Part shown: positions 1 through 8,206 of the stretch, piece after piece | Layout: the number at the start of each line of letters is the position of its first letter | How positions within the stretch are numbered: position 1 is the stretch's first letter | Origin: Lachnospiraceae bacterium UBA1721 | GTDB taxonomy: Bacteria; Bacillota; Clostridia; Lachnospirales; Lachnospiraceae | Reading direction: 5' to 3' | Assembly (NCBI GenBank): GCA_002317155.1 | Contig: DCIR01000026.1 | Span: 1 to 37,817, forward strand | DNA: 37,817 nucleotides | The notes under the pieces: model-generated | The model's input: the letters and a program-made list of their open reading frames with translations, nothing else | Databases searched by the model: none | What the model was told of the DNA's origin: nothing | Made by a program: the position numbers and the translations under genes

Positions 1-1660
1 TAAGTTCCTCAAGTAAGGTATCAGACACGGTAATGATACGGCTGTTAGCCTGGAAACCTCTCTGAGTGGTAATCATGTTGGTAAATTCAGTCGAAAGATC
101 AACGTTACTCATTTCGAGTACTCCGGTAGACATATATCCGCCGTTTGCTGTTACATCAACACCGATTCCATCAAATTCGCCAGAGTTCATGGTTGCCGCA
201 TAAAGGTTATCGCCTTCCTTGGCAAGACCTGAAGCATTTGAGAAGCTTGCTGTTGCAATCTGTCCGAGGAGCTTGGTCATACCATTGTCATAGCTTGCAT
301 AAATCATACCGTTGTTCTGAACAGTTACACCGATCATATCACCGAGCATACGGCCTGAACCGATTCCGTTCTTATCTCCGCTGGTAGCGGTAACGGTTGA
401 GGTTCCGTTATTGTTGTACATTGACATCTCTGAGAAATCAACTGTGATATCTTCAAATTCTCCGCCAAGTGCTGAGAAGTTAATTACTGTTGAAGTAGCG
501 GTAGTTCCGTTAAGTCCGCTGAAAGCACCAGTTGTTGTATTAAAGTAAATATTAGCGCCATCCATCTTTCTACCATTAAATTCGATTTCTGCGCCATCTC
601 CGGCAGTACTTACAGCCTGAAAATCAGCGACTCCGGATGCAAGAAGGTCTGCAATATAACTGTCGTCATTATTAAGCAATCCATCAGCATTTGAATCAAT
701 ACCAAGGTTTAAGAATTCCTCTGTAGATCCTGCATATCCGTATGCCTTTGCGATAGCATCAAGCTGCTCCATCTGCTCGGGTGTATACTCACCAGCCGCA
801 TCAGGTGCAATAGGAAGTGTTGCCACTACATTGCCATCAGAATCCTCAAGGCTGCTTCCGTTCCATGTATAAGAACTATCCAGAGTAAGTGTTCCTGCAC
901 TGAGAGTAGTGTTGCTTCCGAAAGCATCAAATCCTGAAATATCGATTGAATTTCCTTCAGAATCAAGGAGCTTGGTAAGCTCTATAGAATATACACCGGG
1001 AGTATCTGACTCTTTTGCGGTAAGTCTTGCGGTGTAGCCATATCCAAGTGCATCGTAGAAATTAAGGTTAATGCTCTTACCTGCATCAGAAGTAACATCA
1101 GTATCATTCTGATCAAGAATTCCTGCGAGATAAGCCTTAGTGGTAGCCTCAGGAGGATAAGTCATGTTAGCTGCGCTCATAATTCTGAGTGCTGATACGC
1201 TATCCTGTTTAATCTCGCCGGTAGTCTCATCTACCTGCCATCCCATTACATTGTAACCTGTTGAAGTCATTGCGAGGTTGCCGGCTCCGTCTACATAGAA
1301 AGAACCGTCACGTGTAAAGAAATTTGAAGATCCGTTGTTGACAACGAAGAAATTATCTCCGGTAATCATGATATCGAAAGGATTGCCGGTAGACTGTGCT
1401 GAACCCTGAGTAGTGATAGCAACAGAAATTGCACCACTCTTAACACCAAGACCAATCTGCTTTGCATTGACACCACCGGTACCGGTAGATGCGTTAGGTC
1501 CGCTTGCTGCGGCTGTGGTCTGGTTCATAAGCTCGCTGAATGTGATTGAGCTTGACTTGAATGCGGTAGTGTTAACGTTAGCGATGTTGTTACCAATAAC
1601 ATCCATCTTGGTCTGATGTGTCTTAAGTCCTGACACGCCGGAATAAAGTGATCTCATCAT
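1..1660 (-). CDS. flgE: Flagellar hook protein FlgE (3' end cut by window edge)
   Basis: FlgE polymerises into the hook, the universal joint between rod and filament. Translation from ATG 1660 gives 553 codons before the window ends. The N-terminus (MRSLYSGVSGLKTHQTKMD followed by GNNIANVNTTAFKSS) is the typical rod/hook helical D0 segment. The last codons seen (RGFQANSRIITVSDTLLEEL) are the matching C-terminal D0 helix, so only a few residues are missing. A ribosome site AGGAGG lies 9 nt before the ATG; an adjacent second ATG at 1657 is less likely. The variable middle part contains DSNADGLLNNDD (662-697), which fits an EF-hand loop. It is the last gene of the fla operon visible here, with a structured 92-nt gap before it. 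Confidence 0.95.
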   Translation of the reverse strand, partial: MMRSLYSGVSGLKTHQTKMDVIGNNIANVNTTAFKSSSITFSELMNQTTAAASGPNASTGTGGVNAKQIGLGVKSGAISVAITTQGSAQSTGNPFDIMITGDNFFVVNNGSSNFFTRDGSFYVDGAGNLAMTSTGYNVMGWQVDETTGEIKQDSVSALRIMSAANMTYPPEATTKAYLAGILDQNDTDVTSDAGKSINLNFYDALGYGYTARLTAKESDTPGVYSIELTKLLDSEGNSIDISGFDAFGSNTTLSAGTLTLDSSYTWNGSSLEDSDGNVVATLPIAPDAAGEYTPEQMEQLDAIAKAYGYAGSTEEFLNLGIDSNADGLLNNDDSYIADLLASGVADFQAVSTAGDGAEIEFNGRKMDGANIYFNTTTGAFSGLNGTTATSTVINFSALGGEFEDITVDFSEMSMYNNNGTSTVTATSGDKNGIGSGRMLGDMIGVTVQNNGMIYASYDNGMTKLLGQIATASFSNASGLAKEGDNLYAATMNSGEFDGIGVDVTANGGYMSTGVLEMSNVDLSTEFTNMITTQRGFQANSRIITVSDTLLEEL

Positions 1661-1752
1661 AAGGCATTTCCTCCTAAGCCATCTGCTTCGGAGTAGTCAT
1701 CCGTGGCTTCGTCTCTCTCTCGGAAGCCGCGACCCCCATCCAGGTCCGGTCG
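1661..1752 (-). other. GC-rich structured leader before flgE
   Basis: The 92-nt gap between the TIGR02530 gene and flgE is rich in G and C and can fold into three consecutive stem-loops on the transcript. They are GGCTTC/GAAGCC (1705-1728, 12-nt loop), CGGA/TCCG (1689-1703, 7-nt loop) and AAGC/GCTT (1676-1688, 5-nt loop), the last abutting the flgE AGGAGG. No ORF fits. I cannot match it to a known riboswitch family. A post-transcriptional control element for hook protein is an inference. Confidence 0.45.
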
Positions 1753-2157
1753 TTACATAATGACTGCTCCATTAATATGGGTAAATACGTTCTCCACTGT
1801 CTCTGTGGAATCCATTGCTGTTACTACTGTCTGATTAGGTATGTTCACGATAAACGCCATATCGTCTACCAAAACCAGTGAATCTTTAATTCCCTTCTCC
1901 GCTGCTTTTTTAGCACCGTCGTTCAATCGGTTCATCTGATCGTCCGTCATCTCAATGCCCCTGTCGCTCATTCTGAAAGAAGCATGTTTGGAAAACTTAA
2001 GTCCTTGTTCCTCTATGCTCTTCTGTGAAAGAACTTGTCCGAAGCTGAGTCCTGCGGCATTTTTAGCCCCCGTCTCATACTCTTTTGGCTTCGGTGCATT
2101 GATGACCTGATTGGCCAATTGTTCGATGGAAAGGAAGCCATTTTTTTGAATATCCAT
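1753..2157 (-). CDS. TIGR02530-family flagellar operon protein
   Basis: Small cytoplasmic-looking protein of about 134 residues, placed between flgD and flgE as in many Firmicutes fla operons. The core LKFSKHASFRMSDRGIEMTD and the segment LVLVDDMAFIVNIPNQTVVTAMD fit the family named flg_new/TIGR02530, whose role in hook assembly is not firmly established. An in-frame ATG at 2175 exists, but the AAGGGG ribosome site lies after it and is spaced correctly (7 nt) for the ATG at 2157 (MDIQKNG), so I choose that start. No signal peptide or membrane segment. Confidence 0.85.
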   Translation of the reverse strand: MDIQKNGFLSIEQLANQVINAPKPKEYETGAKNAAGLSFGQVLSQKSIEEQGLKFSKHASFRMSDRGIEMTDDQMNRLNDGAKKAAEKGIKDSLVLVDDMAFIVNIPNQTVVTAMDSTETVENVFTHINGAVIM

Positions 2158-2205
2158 ATTCATTCCCCTTTTCATCCTGAACCATTTATTGCTGACATAT
2201 TTTAT

Positions 2206-2242
2206 TTCGGCAGGAGCAGTCGATTAATTAACCCCTGCCGAA
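2206..2242 (-). other. Intercistronic stem-loop between flgD and the TIGR02530 gene
   Basis: Perfect 9-bp inverted repeat TTCGGCAGG/CCTGCCGAA with a 19-nt loop. No U-run follows on the transcript (next bases ATAAAATATG), so a simple intrinsic terminator is unlikely. mRNA processing or stability control is a possible role. Confidence 0.6.
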
Positions 2243-2258
2243 GAAAAATACACAGATT

Positions 2259-3002
2259 TTACGCTTCTTTTTCTGCTGCATCTTCTGCATCTGATACAGC
2301 TTCTTCACCGCTTACATTCTCTGCCTCAGTCACCACTTCTTTGTCACCTGCATCCTCTGTCAGTGCCGCTGCTCTTAATGTAGCCAGCTGCTCGGTATAT
2401 TTGTTAAAACGAGTGAGTGTATCTGAAGCAAGAAAGCTCTTTTCGTAATCGTTCATTGCTTCATATGCTTCACTGAGAGCATCTATATTTTTAGCATCAT
2501 TTGCAATAGTGATATTTGCCACTGCAGGAAGCTTGTTCAGTTTAGCCGTAAAGTTATATGCATCTGTATATGCACTCAAGTAAGTACTGTCTACGACTGT
2601 ATCAAGATCATCCAATGCATAAAGTGATTCATTGATAGAAAGGAATGCTTTGTTGTTCTCATATACAACATAATCAACCTTACCCTGAACCAGCTTCTCT
2701 TCTCCGTTCGATGCGGTAGTCTTAATATATACTTCCTGTCCGACAAGGCTGCTTGCTCTTGAAAGGTCCATATTGGAAGCCATATTACCCAAAGACTCTA
2801 CCTCTGAGAACTGTGCATACTGAGTTATATACTCAGTGTTTGATGCAGGTTCAAGAGGATCCTGATTCTGCATTTCTGCAACCAAAAGCTGCAAAAATGT
2901 GTCCTTATTCATCTCATTGCTTGTTGACGAAGCCTTAGAAAGAGAGCTCTGCGATGCAGTCTCCATAATTGCTCCATCTTTAACTATTGCTCCAACTGCC
3001 AT
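2259..3002 (-). CDS. flgD: Flagellar hook-capping protein FlgD with extra C-terminal domain
   Basis: FlgD caps the growing hook so that FlgE subunits can fold in. Residues 32-72 carry the family core (DTFLQLLVAEMQNQDPLEP then EYITQYAQFSEVESLGNM), and residues 85-138 form the short beta region typical of Firmicutes FlgD. After that the protein has an extra module at about 145-210: YNFTAKLNKLPA, ITIANDAKNIDALSEAYEAM and NDYEKSFL. It resembles the helical LP..ITL.D...V..A...Y..L...EK..V repeat of Clostridia cell-surface proteins. A highly acidic tail (211-247) follows. Start ATG has GGAGG seven nt upstream. It lies 12 nt after fliK. Confidence 0.9.
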   Translation of the reverse strand: MAVGAIVKDGAIMETASQSSLSKASSTSNEMNKDTFLQLLVAEMQNQDPLEPASNTEYITQYAQFSEVESLGNMASNMDLSRASSLVGQEVYIKTTASNGEEKLVQGKVDYVVYENNKAFLSINESLYALDDLDTVVDSTYLSAYTDAYNFTAKLNKLPAVANITIANDAKNIDALSEAYEAMNDYEKSFLASDTLTRFNKYTEQLATLRAAALTEDAGDKEVVTEAENVSGEEAVSDAEDAAEKEA

Positions 3003-3014
3003 AGTCTACCTCCG

Positions 3015-4436
3015 CTATGCCTGAAGATCCATAGTGCCTCCGCTTGCTGCGAGCATTTCTGCTGCAAGCTTCTCTTCTTCATTCATCACCTCAGGAATAT
3101 CCATTCCCGGAGAGAACTGAAGTCTTCTGACACGTCTGGGTCTTTGTGCTTCCTGTTCCTCTTCTCTGTGACCCTGCTGTTCAAGGTTTTCTGAGAAGCT
3201 GTTGGTACTTACCGATACTTCAATCGAAGTAACCTTAATGCCCTGTTCTTCAAATCTCTGCTGAAGCTGTATCATCTGGTTTTCAATTGCAGCTCTTACC
3301 TGCTCATTCTGAGCTACAAAGCTGGCAGAAACATTGCCGTCTTTATTGGTAAGGCTAATCTGAATATTACCAAGTGATGCAGGATTCAACTGCATTTCCA
3401 ATGTCTGAGTATCGTCCTTGACATTGGTCTTAATATAGTCAAGTATCTGATCCGCAATCTGCTGTGTATCAGCGATTGGGATGCTCACAGGGTTCTCTGT
3501 AGCCATAACCGGTGCCGCTGTAGGAGCCTGTGCAAAATTCGCTGCACCGTTCTGTGCATTATTGCCATCACCTTCGTTGGCATCATTTTCGCGTCCCGGC
3601 TTAACGACATTCTCTGTAGAGATTTTAGTCTCAGCAGCATTTGTAGTGATACCGGCATCAGTGTTATCAGTCTCATCAACAGCACTTTTAAGCTGTTTGT
3701 CAAAATCAGCCTCGTCTGATTTTATCTCTTCAACAAAATCGCGAAGCTCCTCAACACTCATAGCCTCTACATTGCTGTCAGACTCCAAGACTTCTCCAAG
3801 AGTCTCTGTTATTTTTTGAAATTGTTCGTATTTGGATTCATCAGTAAGAAGTGCGAGGGAATCCTCTGCACCCATTGCCTGAAGAGCAAACGCCGACAAA
3901 TTTTCACTATTGAGTAAGTCCTCTGCGGTCATACCCATTTCATTCAAAAGATTCTCAGCCTCCTCAGGAGTAATCTGAAGAATCTCCGCTACCTGTTCGA
4001 GCAATGTAGACGCTACTGTTGCAAGAACCTCTTCAGCATTTTCAATCATTTCCTCATCAGAAACATTATCACCTGCTACAGTTCTCTCATCAGTGAGTTT
4101 TTCGTCCTCATCCTCTGATACTTTGTCCTGCTTTTCATCAGTGCGTGATGTCTTTCCGGCTTCACGCTTGTCCTCTCCGGCAATTCGGTCCGAGTTATCT
4201 TTCTGATCAAAGCTGGGCTTGTTTTTCACCTCGCTGTTATCTGAACTTTTAACAGGCTCAGCAATTTCATTGCCGCCCTGCGCCATTCCGGCATTCAGGA
4301 TACTTTCAAAGCTTGGTGAATTGCTTGATGTGTTCGCTGAAACATTGCTTGAAATTCTGTTTGCCATCTGTGCCTGTACAGATGCATTCAGTCCGGCAAG
4401 CAGGTTTCCCACATCGTTGACAGATGTGCTGCCCAT
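3015..4436 (-). CDS. fliK: Flagellar hook-length control protein FliK
   Basis: FliK is the secreted ruler that measures the hook and switches export specificity. The first 300 residues are low-complexity, rich in Ser, Asn, Glu and Asp, as expected of an extended ruler. The C-terminal globular part (about 325-425) has the Flg_hook signature: LEMQLNPASLGNIQISL, then VSASFVAQNEQVRAAIENQ and LQQRFEEQGIKVTSIEVSV. An ATG at 4442 is only 2 nt from the AGGAG site, while the ATG at 4436 is 8 nt away, so 4436 is the better start. The gene is separated from the MotE-like gene by about 100 nt containing a hairpin. Confidence 0.85.
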   Translation of the reverse strand: MGSTSVNDVGNLLAGLNASVQAQMANRISSNVSANTSSNSPSFESILNAGMAQGGNEIAEPVKSSDNSEVKNKPSFDQKDNSDRIAGEDKREAGKTSRTDEKQDKVSEDEDEKLTDERTVAGDNVSDEEMIENAEEVLATVASTLLEQVAEILQITPEEAENLLNEMGMTAEDLLNSENLSAFALQAMGAEDSLALLTDESKYEQFQKITETLGEVLESDSNVEAMSVEELRDFVEEIKSDEADFDKQLKSAVDETDNTDAGITTNAAETKISTENVVKPGRENDANEGDGNNAQNGAANFAQAPTAAPVMATENPVSIPIADTQQIADQILDYIKTNVKDDTQTLEMQLNPASLGNIQISLTNKDGNVSASFVAQNEQVRAAIENQMIQLQQRFEEQGIKVTSIEVSVSTNSFSENLEQQGHREEEQEAQRPRRVRRLQFSPGMDIPEVMNEEEKLAAEMLAASGGTMDLQA

Positions 4437-4467
4437 AAGCATTTCTCCTTCCGATATTCAATTGCAC

Positions 4468-4498
4468 CGGCATGTGAATGATATCCACTCACATGCCG
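4468..4498 (-). other. Intercistronic stem-loop between motE-like gene and fliK
   Basis: Perfect 10-bp inverted repeat CGGCATGTGA/TCACATGCCG with an 11-nt loop, in the about 100-nt gap upstream of fliK. There is no following U-run. It may protect or set a processing point in the fla mRNA. Confidence 0.6.
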
Positions 4499-4542
4499 AG
4501 TATAATGTTACATAATCTTTATCGGATACAGGGTCAAAAAAC

Positions 4543-5424
4543 TTAACTCTCAGGATCCATAATTTTTGTAATCTTCGCTGCAATATCAGGATCCATTACG
4601 CCCAAGATTGCTCCACGTTCCTCAGAATTCATTGCACCAAGAATCTTAGCCGAAAGTGCAAGGCCCTCAGCATCATCCATAGCCTCAAAAATTCCTGCTG
4701 CCTGTTTAGGCTTCATCTGCGAGTATGCCTCGGCATAGTCCTTTATTTCCTGCTCAACCTCAAGCTGCGCAACCACCTGCTTGTACAAATATTCAGCAGT
4801 CGTAGGGTCTATAGACTCATAATACTTCTGGTACTCTTCAGCCCCGGGACCATTTTCGGCATAAATAACCTCTTCATAAAACTCGGTTCTTATACGCTGA
4901 AATTCTACCTGTAAATCCTCAAATTCCTGAAGTCTTGCAACCTCAGCAAGAAGTGCGGTAATCTGTTCATCCTTATCCGCATTCTGCTTCTGCGCCTCGT
5001 TAAGCTGAAGCTCCAAAGCATAAATCTGGTTAACAGCATCTTCCAGACTGGTATATCCTCCGTAAGCTTCCGGATCCTTATTCATGGTCGCGGTTGCTCC
5101 GGGCAATATCTTATTGAGAACCGGAACATCCTTAAGAATGGGCTTCATTACCGAGCTTCCGAATCCTCCGACATCAAGCTTGATAATAACGAGCACTACA
5201 GCAAGCCACAGCACAACAATAAACGCTGTAGCCAAAAAGGTTACAAATCCGTTACCCTCTCTGTCTTCCTCAAGGGCTTCCTCTTCCTTTGCAATCTCTT
5301 TCGCACGCTTACGTGCTGCCTCTTTAGACTTTGCCTGATCCTTTTTTATCTGTTTCTTTTCATTTTCAAGTTTTTTACGCTGTTCTTCAGCAGCTTTTTC
5401 TTCGGGTGTACGTTCCTTAGCCAT
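4543..5424 (-). CDS. MotE-like flagellar membrane protein (coiled coil, MgtE_N-like C-terminus)
   Basis: 293-residue protein between fliJ and fliK. Residues 1-55 are very rich in Lys and Glu (cytoplasmic tail). One membrane segment at about 60-82 (FVTFLATAFIVVLWLAVVLVI) follows. A long coiled coil covers about 125-175. The C-terminal 80 residues (MKPKQAAGIFEAMDD, then ALSAKILGAMNSEERGAILGVMDPDIAAKIT) look like the MgtE-N/FliG-like helical repeat of MotE-type proteins, which help assemble or stabilise flagellar export or stator parts. GAGG lies 7 nt before the ATG. The order next to fliJ matches other Clostridia. Confidence 0.75.
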   Translation of the reverse strand: MAKERTPEEKAAEEQRKKLENEKKQIKKDQAKSKEAARKRAKEIAKEEEALEEDREGNGFVTFLATAFIVVLWLAVVLVIIKLDVGGFGSSVMKPILKDVPVLNKILPGATATMNKDPEAYGGYTSLEDAVNQIYALELQLNEAQKQNADKDEQITALLAEVARLQEFEDLQVEFQRIRTEFYEEVIYAENGPGAEEYQKYYESIDPTTAEYLYKQVVAQLEVEQEIKDYAEAYSQMKPKQAAGIFEAMDDAEGLALSAKILGAMNSEERGAILGVMDPDIAAKITKIMDPES

Positions 5425-5439
5425 ACTTCATCCTCGTGC

Positions 5440-5889
5440 TTACACTTTTACCCTCTGACCGTATGTATAGCTGGTCAGCTCATCTACAACCTTGCTCTCA
5501 GCCCTGTTCTCTTCGAGCATAAATTCATCAAAAGCTTTCTCTCTCAATCTGTCGTATGTCTTCTTATCGGCCACAGCATCTGTCATCTTGCGACGTGCTC
5601 TCTCCACATTGGCTTCTGCCTTATTGACATTAACTTTTTGCTCTTCAATCTTGCGCTCAACATACTCCTGCGCCAATCGATTATTCTCTATATCATGAAA
5701 ATCCAACTTGCCGTTAATGAGTTGTCTTCCTTCTTCGAAGATTTCTTCCTTGCGTTGATACAAACCATCCAAAATCTGTTTTTGCTCCTCAAGCAAACCT
5801 GTTGCCGTTGCAAACTCCTGCTTTGCCTGAGCTTCTACTTTTTCCTTCATATTCAAAACATTTTGTAATGCGAATATAAATCTTGCCAT
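5440..5889 (-). CDS. fliJ: Flagellar export chaperone FliJ
   Basis: FliJ is a soluble coiled-coil protein that couples the FliI/FliH ATPase to the export gate. The length (149 aa) and the start MARFIFALQNVLNMKEKVEAQ fit the family, and nearly the whole chain is predicted antiparallel coiled coil rich in Lys, Glu and Arg. It lies 19 nt downstream of fliI and 15 nt before the MotE-like gene. The ribosome site is weak (GGTATAAACT before ATG), which suggests translational coupling to fliI. Confidence 0.88.
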   Translation of the reverse strand: MARFIFALQNVLNMKEKVEAQAKQEFATATGLLEEQKQILDGLYQRKEEIFEEGRQLINGKLDFHDIENNRLAQEYVERKIEEQKVNVNKAEANVERARRKMTDAVADKKTYDRLREKAFDEFMLEENRAESKVVDELTSYTYGQRVKV

Positions 5890-5908
5890 AGTTTATACCA
5901 TGAATCCA

Positions 5909-7228
5909 TTATCCAAATATGCTCATGAGCATATCTATGCTTTCCTCAAACGTATATTTATCATCAGTTTCCTGAAGGAGGAAATCATTTACCTCATTGT
6001 TTTTAGCGATAGCATAATCAATATTGGGATTTGACCCATTCTTGTATGCACCGATATTAATCAAATCTTCAGCTTCATTGTAGGTAGCGAGTACTGTCTT
6101 AAGCTTTCCTGCTGCCTGCTTGTGTTCTCTTGTAGCTATTGAGCTCATACATCTTGATATACTCTGTAAAACATCAATAGCCGGATAATGATTCTTGTGA
6201 GCCAGCTTTCTGTTAAGCATTATATGTCCATCAAGAATACTTCTTGCTGTATCAGTGATAGGCTCATTAAAATCATCACCATCTACAAGAACTGTATACA
6301 GTCCCGTAATCGATCCTTTATCATTCTTGCCCGCTCTCTCGAGAAGCTTGGGCATCTCGGAATACACACTCGGCGGATAACCTCTTGTTACGGGAGGCTC
6401 ACCACTCGCCAGACCGATTTCTCGCTGTGCCATTGAAAATCTTGTCAAAGAGTCCATCATCAGCAAAACATCCTTGCCCTGGTCTCTGAAATATTCAGCA
6501 ATAGCCGTCGCTGTCATCGCAGCCTTTTTTCTCTCAAGCGCAGGTCTGTCCGAAGTTGCTACTACAACAACACTTCTCTTCATACCCTCAGGTCCAAGAT
6601 CTCTCTCAATGAATTCTCTTACCTCACGTCCACGTTCTCCGATTAGAGCAATTACATTGATATCTGCCTTTGTATTTCTGGCAAACATTCCCATAAGTGT
6701 TGATTTTCCAACACCGGAACCCGCGAATATTCCTATACGCTGTCCTTTGCCGATTGTAATAAGTCCATCAACTGCTTTAACTCCAAGAGGAAGCACAGTA
6801 TCAATCATTTCTCTACTGAGAGGATCAGGCGCCGCAGCCTCAACCGAGATAAATCCTCCCTCGATTGTACTGCCGTCAATCGGCACACCAAGACCATTTA
6901 ATGTCTTACCAAGAAGCTGATCCGAAACGGCTACCTGTAAGGGATAACCTGTATTTTCAACTATACAGCCCAGTCCTATTCCGTCAGTTTGATCGTATGG
7001 CATAAGCAGGGTTTTACGATCCTTAAATCCTACGACCTCAGCCACAATCGGGCCTAATTCTCTTTCCTCATCAGATTCCGGAATAATCGTGCACATGTCT
7101 CCCAGCTTAGCGTCAGGTCCCGCGGACTCAATCGTCAGTCCGACGACATTGACTACCTTGCCTTTTCTCTTAAACAGTGTGGCATCGAGCACTTTATTAT
7201 ATTTTTCAACATCAATCTTAACTGCCAC
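5909..7228 (-). CDS. fliI: Flagellar export ATPase FliI
   Basis: FliI is the F1-beta-like ATPase of the flagellar type III export apparatus. The 439-aa length is normal. Walker A is GIFAGSGVGKST and Walker B is VLLMMDSLTRFSMAQREIGL, the latter carrying the family signature SLTRFSMAQREIGLA. The arginine-rich ALIGERGREVREF segment is also present. The start codon is GTG (7226-7228), with GAGG seven nt upstream; no better ATG exists. A stem-loop with a short U-run precedes it in the gap after fliH. Confidence 0.96.
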   Translation of the reverse strand: MAVKIDVEKYNKVLDATLFKRKGKVVNVVGLTIESAGPDAKLGDMCTIIPESDEERELGPIVAEVVGFKDRKTLLMPYDQTDGIGLGCIVENTGYPLQVAVSDQLLGKTLNGLGVPIDGSTIEGGFISVEAAAPDPLSREMIDTVLPLGVKAVDGLITIGKGQRIGIFAGSGVGKSTLMGMFARNTKADINVIALIGERGREVREFIERDLGPEGMKRSVVVVATSDRPALERKKAAMTATAIAEYFRDQGKDVLLMMDSLTRFSMAQREIGLASGEPPVTRGYPPSVYSEMPKLLERAGKNDKGSITGLYTVLVDGDDFNEPITDTARSILDGHIMLNRKLAHKNHYPAIDVLQSISRCMSSIATREHKQAAGKLKTVLATYNEAEDLINIGAYKNGSNPNIDYAIAKNNEVNDFLLQETDDKYTFEESIDMLMSIFG

Positions 7229-7245
7229 AGCTGTTCCTCATAATT

Positions 7246-7281
7246 ATGAAAACGAAGAGTCCCGATTAGCGAAACTCTTCG
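7246..7281 (-). terminator. Terminator-like stem-loop between fliH and fliI
   Basis: 8-bp stem CGAAGAGT/ACTCTTCG with a 13-nt loop, followed on the transcript by TTTTC. Inside an operon this can only be a partial terminator or an mRNA processing structure. It lies just upstream of the GTG start of fliI. Confidence 0.5.
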
Positions 7282-7291
7282 ATATAATAAC

Positions 7292-8206
7292 TCAATTATT
7301 GTATGAAAGAAGTCTGATTTTTCTGCTCAGTTCTTTCAGTTCGGTATCCAGGCTACAGTCGAATATTCCACCGTCAGTTTCAATCATACACTCATTTTTG
7401 TGCAGCGAAATGTCCTCAATAATCTCGACCACACTTCCCGCCGAGCTTGCCGCAACAAGTATCTGATCCTTATGTCCACTTACATACTCTACATCTTCAC
7501 GGCTCACATGAATCAGGAAGTTCTTGGTTCCGTCTATATGTCTCATTGTATTGGCAATCAGATGAAGAAGAATTCTCTTCTTGCTGCTTAAATCAACACC
7601 GAAAAAATACTGATAAATATCAGTTATTTTATCGACCAAAAGAGGTTCTATCTCTTCAACCTGGCGGTCATACTCTGCCTGAAGCTCTCCTGCTTTTTGA
7701 TCAAGTTCAGCCTGAGCCTTCTGAAACTCTCTTTCAGCCTTGACCAAGCCGTCAGCGTAGCCTTTCTTTTCAGCCTCAGCCTTTATAGCCACCGCCTCAT
7801 CTTCCGCCTGTTTTTTTGCATCCGCAAGAATCTCCTGCGCCTGCATAATAGAACGCTGAACTATCTGTTCTCCCTTAGCGATAGCGGCATTAACCACCTC
7901 ATCAGGTGTCTGTTCCTCGCCTTCGGGAATAGCCTTTATCAATCCGCTTACAAATCCGTCTCCGTTGTCATCAGTACCTGTGATTCCCTCACCGGCGAAT
8001 GCTCCGTCAGAATCGGCAAACAATGCATCGGTAACATCCAGCGCCTCCGCACGTATTCCTGGTACAAACGAATTATTACCTTCCGAATTCTGCTCCATAA
8101 TCTCGCGAAGTCTCGCGAGTTTAGCCTCCACAAGTTCGTTGGAATCAAGCATAAGCTTAGACTGTTTATCAATATGCAAATTAGAGGTTTTTACAAGACT
8201 AGACAA
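7292..8206 (-). CDS. fliH: Flagellar assembly protein FliH
   Basis: FliH is the peripheral stalk-like regulator of FliI. The protein has the expected layout: a poorly conserved N-terminus, a long Ala/Glu/Lys-rich coiled coil at about 125-195 (AKKQAEDEAVAIKAEAEKKG), and a C-terminal VKADFI-like domain (HLIANTMRHIDGTKNFLIHVS; GGIFDCSLDTELKELSRKI). The reading frame opens with TTG at 8206, overlapping the fliG stop by 8 nt, with GGAGG 11 nt upstream inside fliG. The first in-frame ATG is 18 codons later and has no clear ribosome site, so TTG with coupling to fliG is preferred but not certain. Confidence 0.85.
   Translation of the reverse strand: MSSLVKTSNLHIDKQSKLMLDSNELVEAKLARLREIMEQNSEGNNSFVPGIRAEALDVTDALFADSDGAFAGEGITGTDDNGDGFVSGLIKAIPEGEEQTPDEVVNAAIAKGEQIVQRSIMQAQEILADAKKQAEDEAVAIKAEAEKKGYADGLVKAEREFQKAQAELDQKAGELQAEYDRQVEEIEPLLVDKITDIYQYFFGVDLSSKKRILLHLIANTMRHIDGTKNFLIHVSREDVEYVSGHKDQILVAASSAGSVVEIIEDISLHKNECMIETDGGIFDCSLDTELKELSRKIRLLSYNN

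Noticed and set aside
1661..1752. c-di-GMP type I riboswitch before flgE
   Set aside because: The order of GGCTTC/GAAGCC hairpins tempted this call, but the conserved CACGCACAGGGCAAACC and GACGCAAAGCC cores are not present.
2035..2448. Plus-strand open frame of 137 aa
   Set aside because: It spans the ends of two minus-strand genes and the hairpin between them, and its Ser/Ala-rich product reflects the antisense of acidic FlgD codons.
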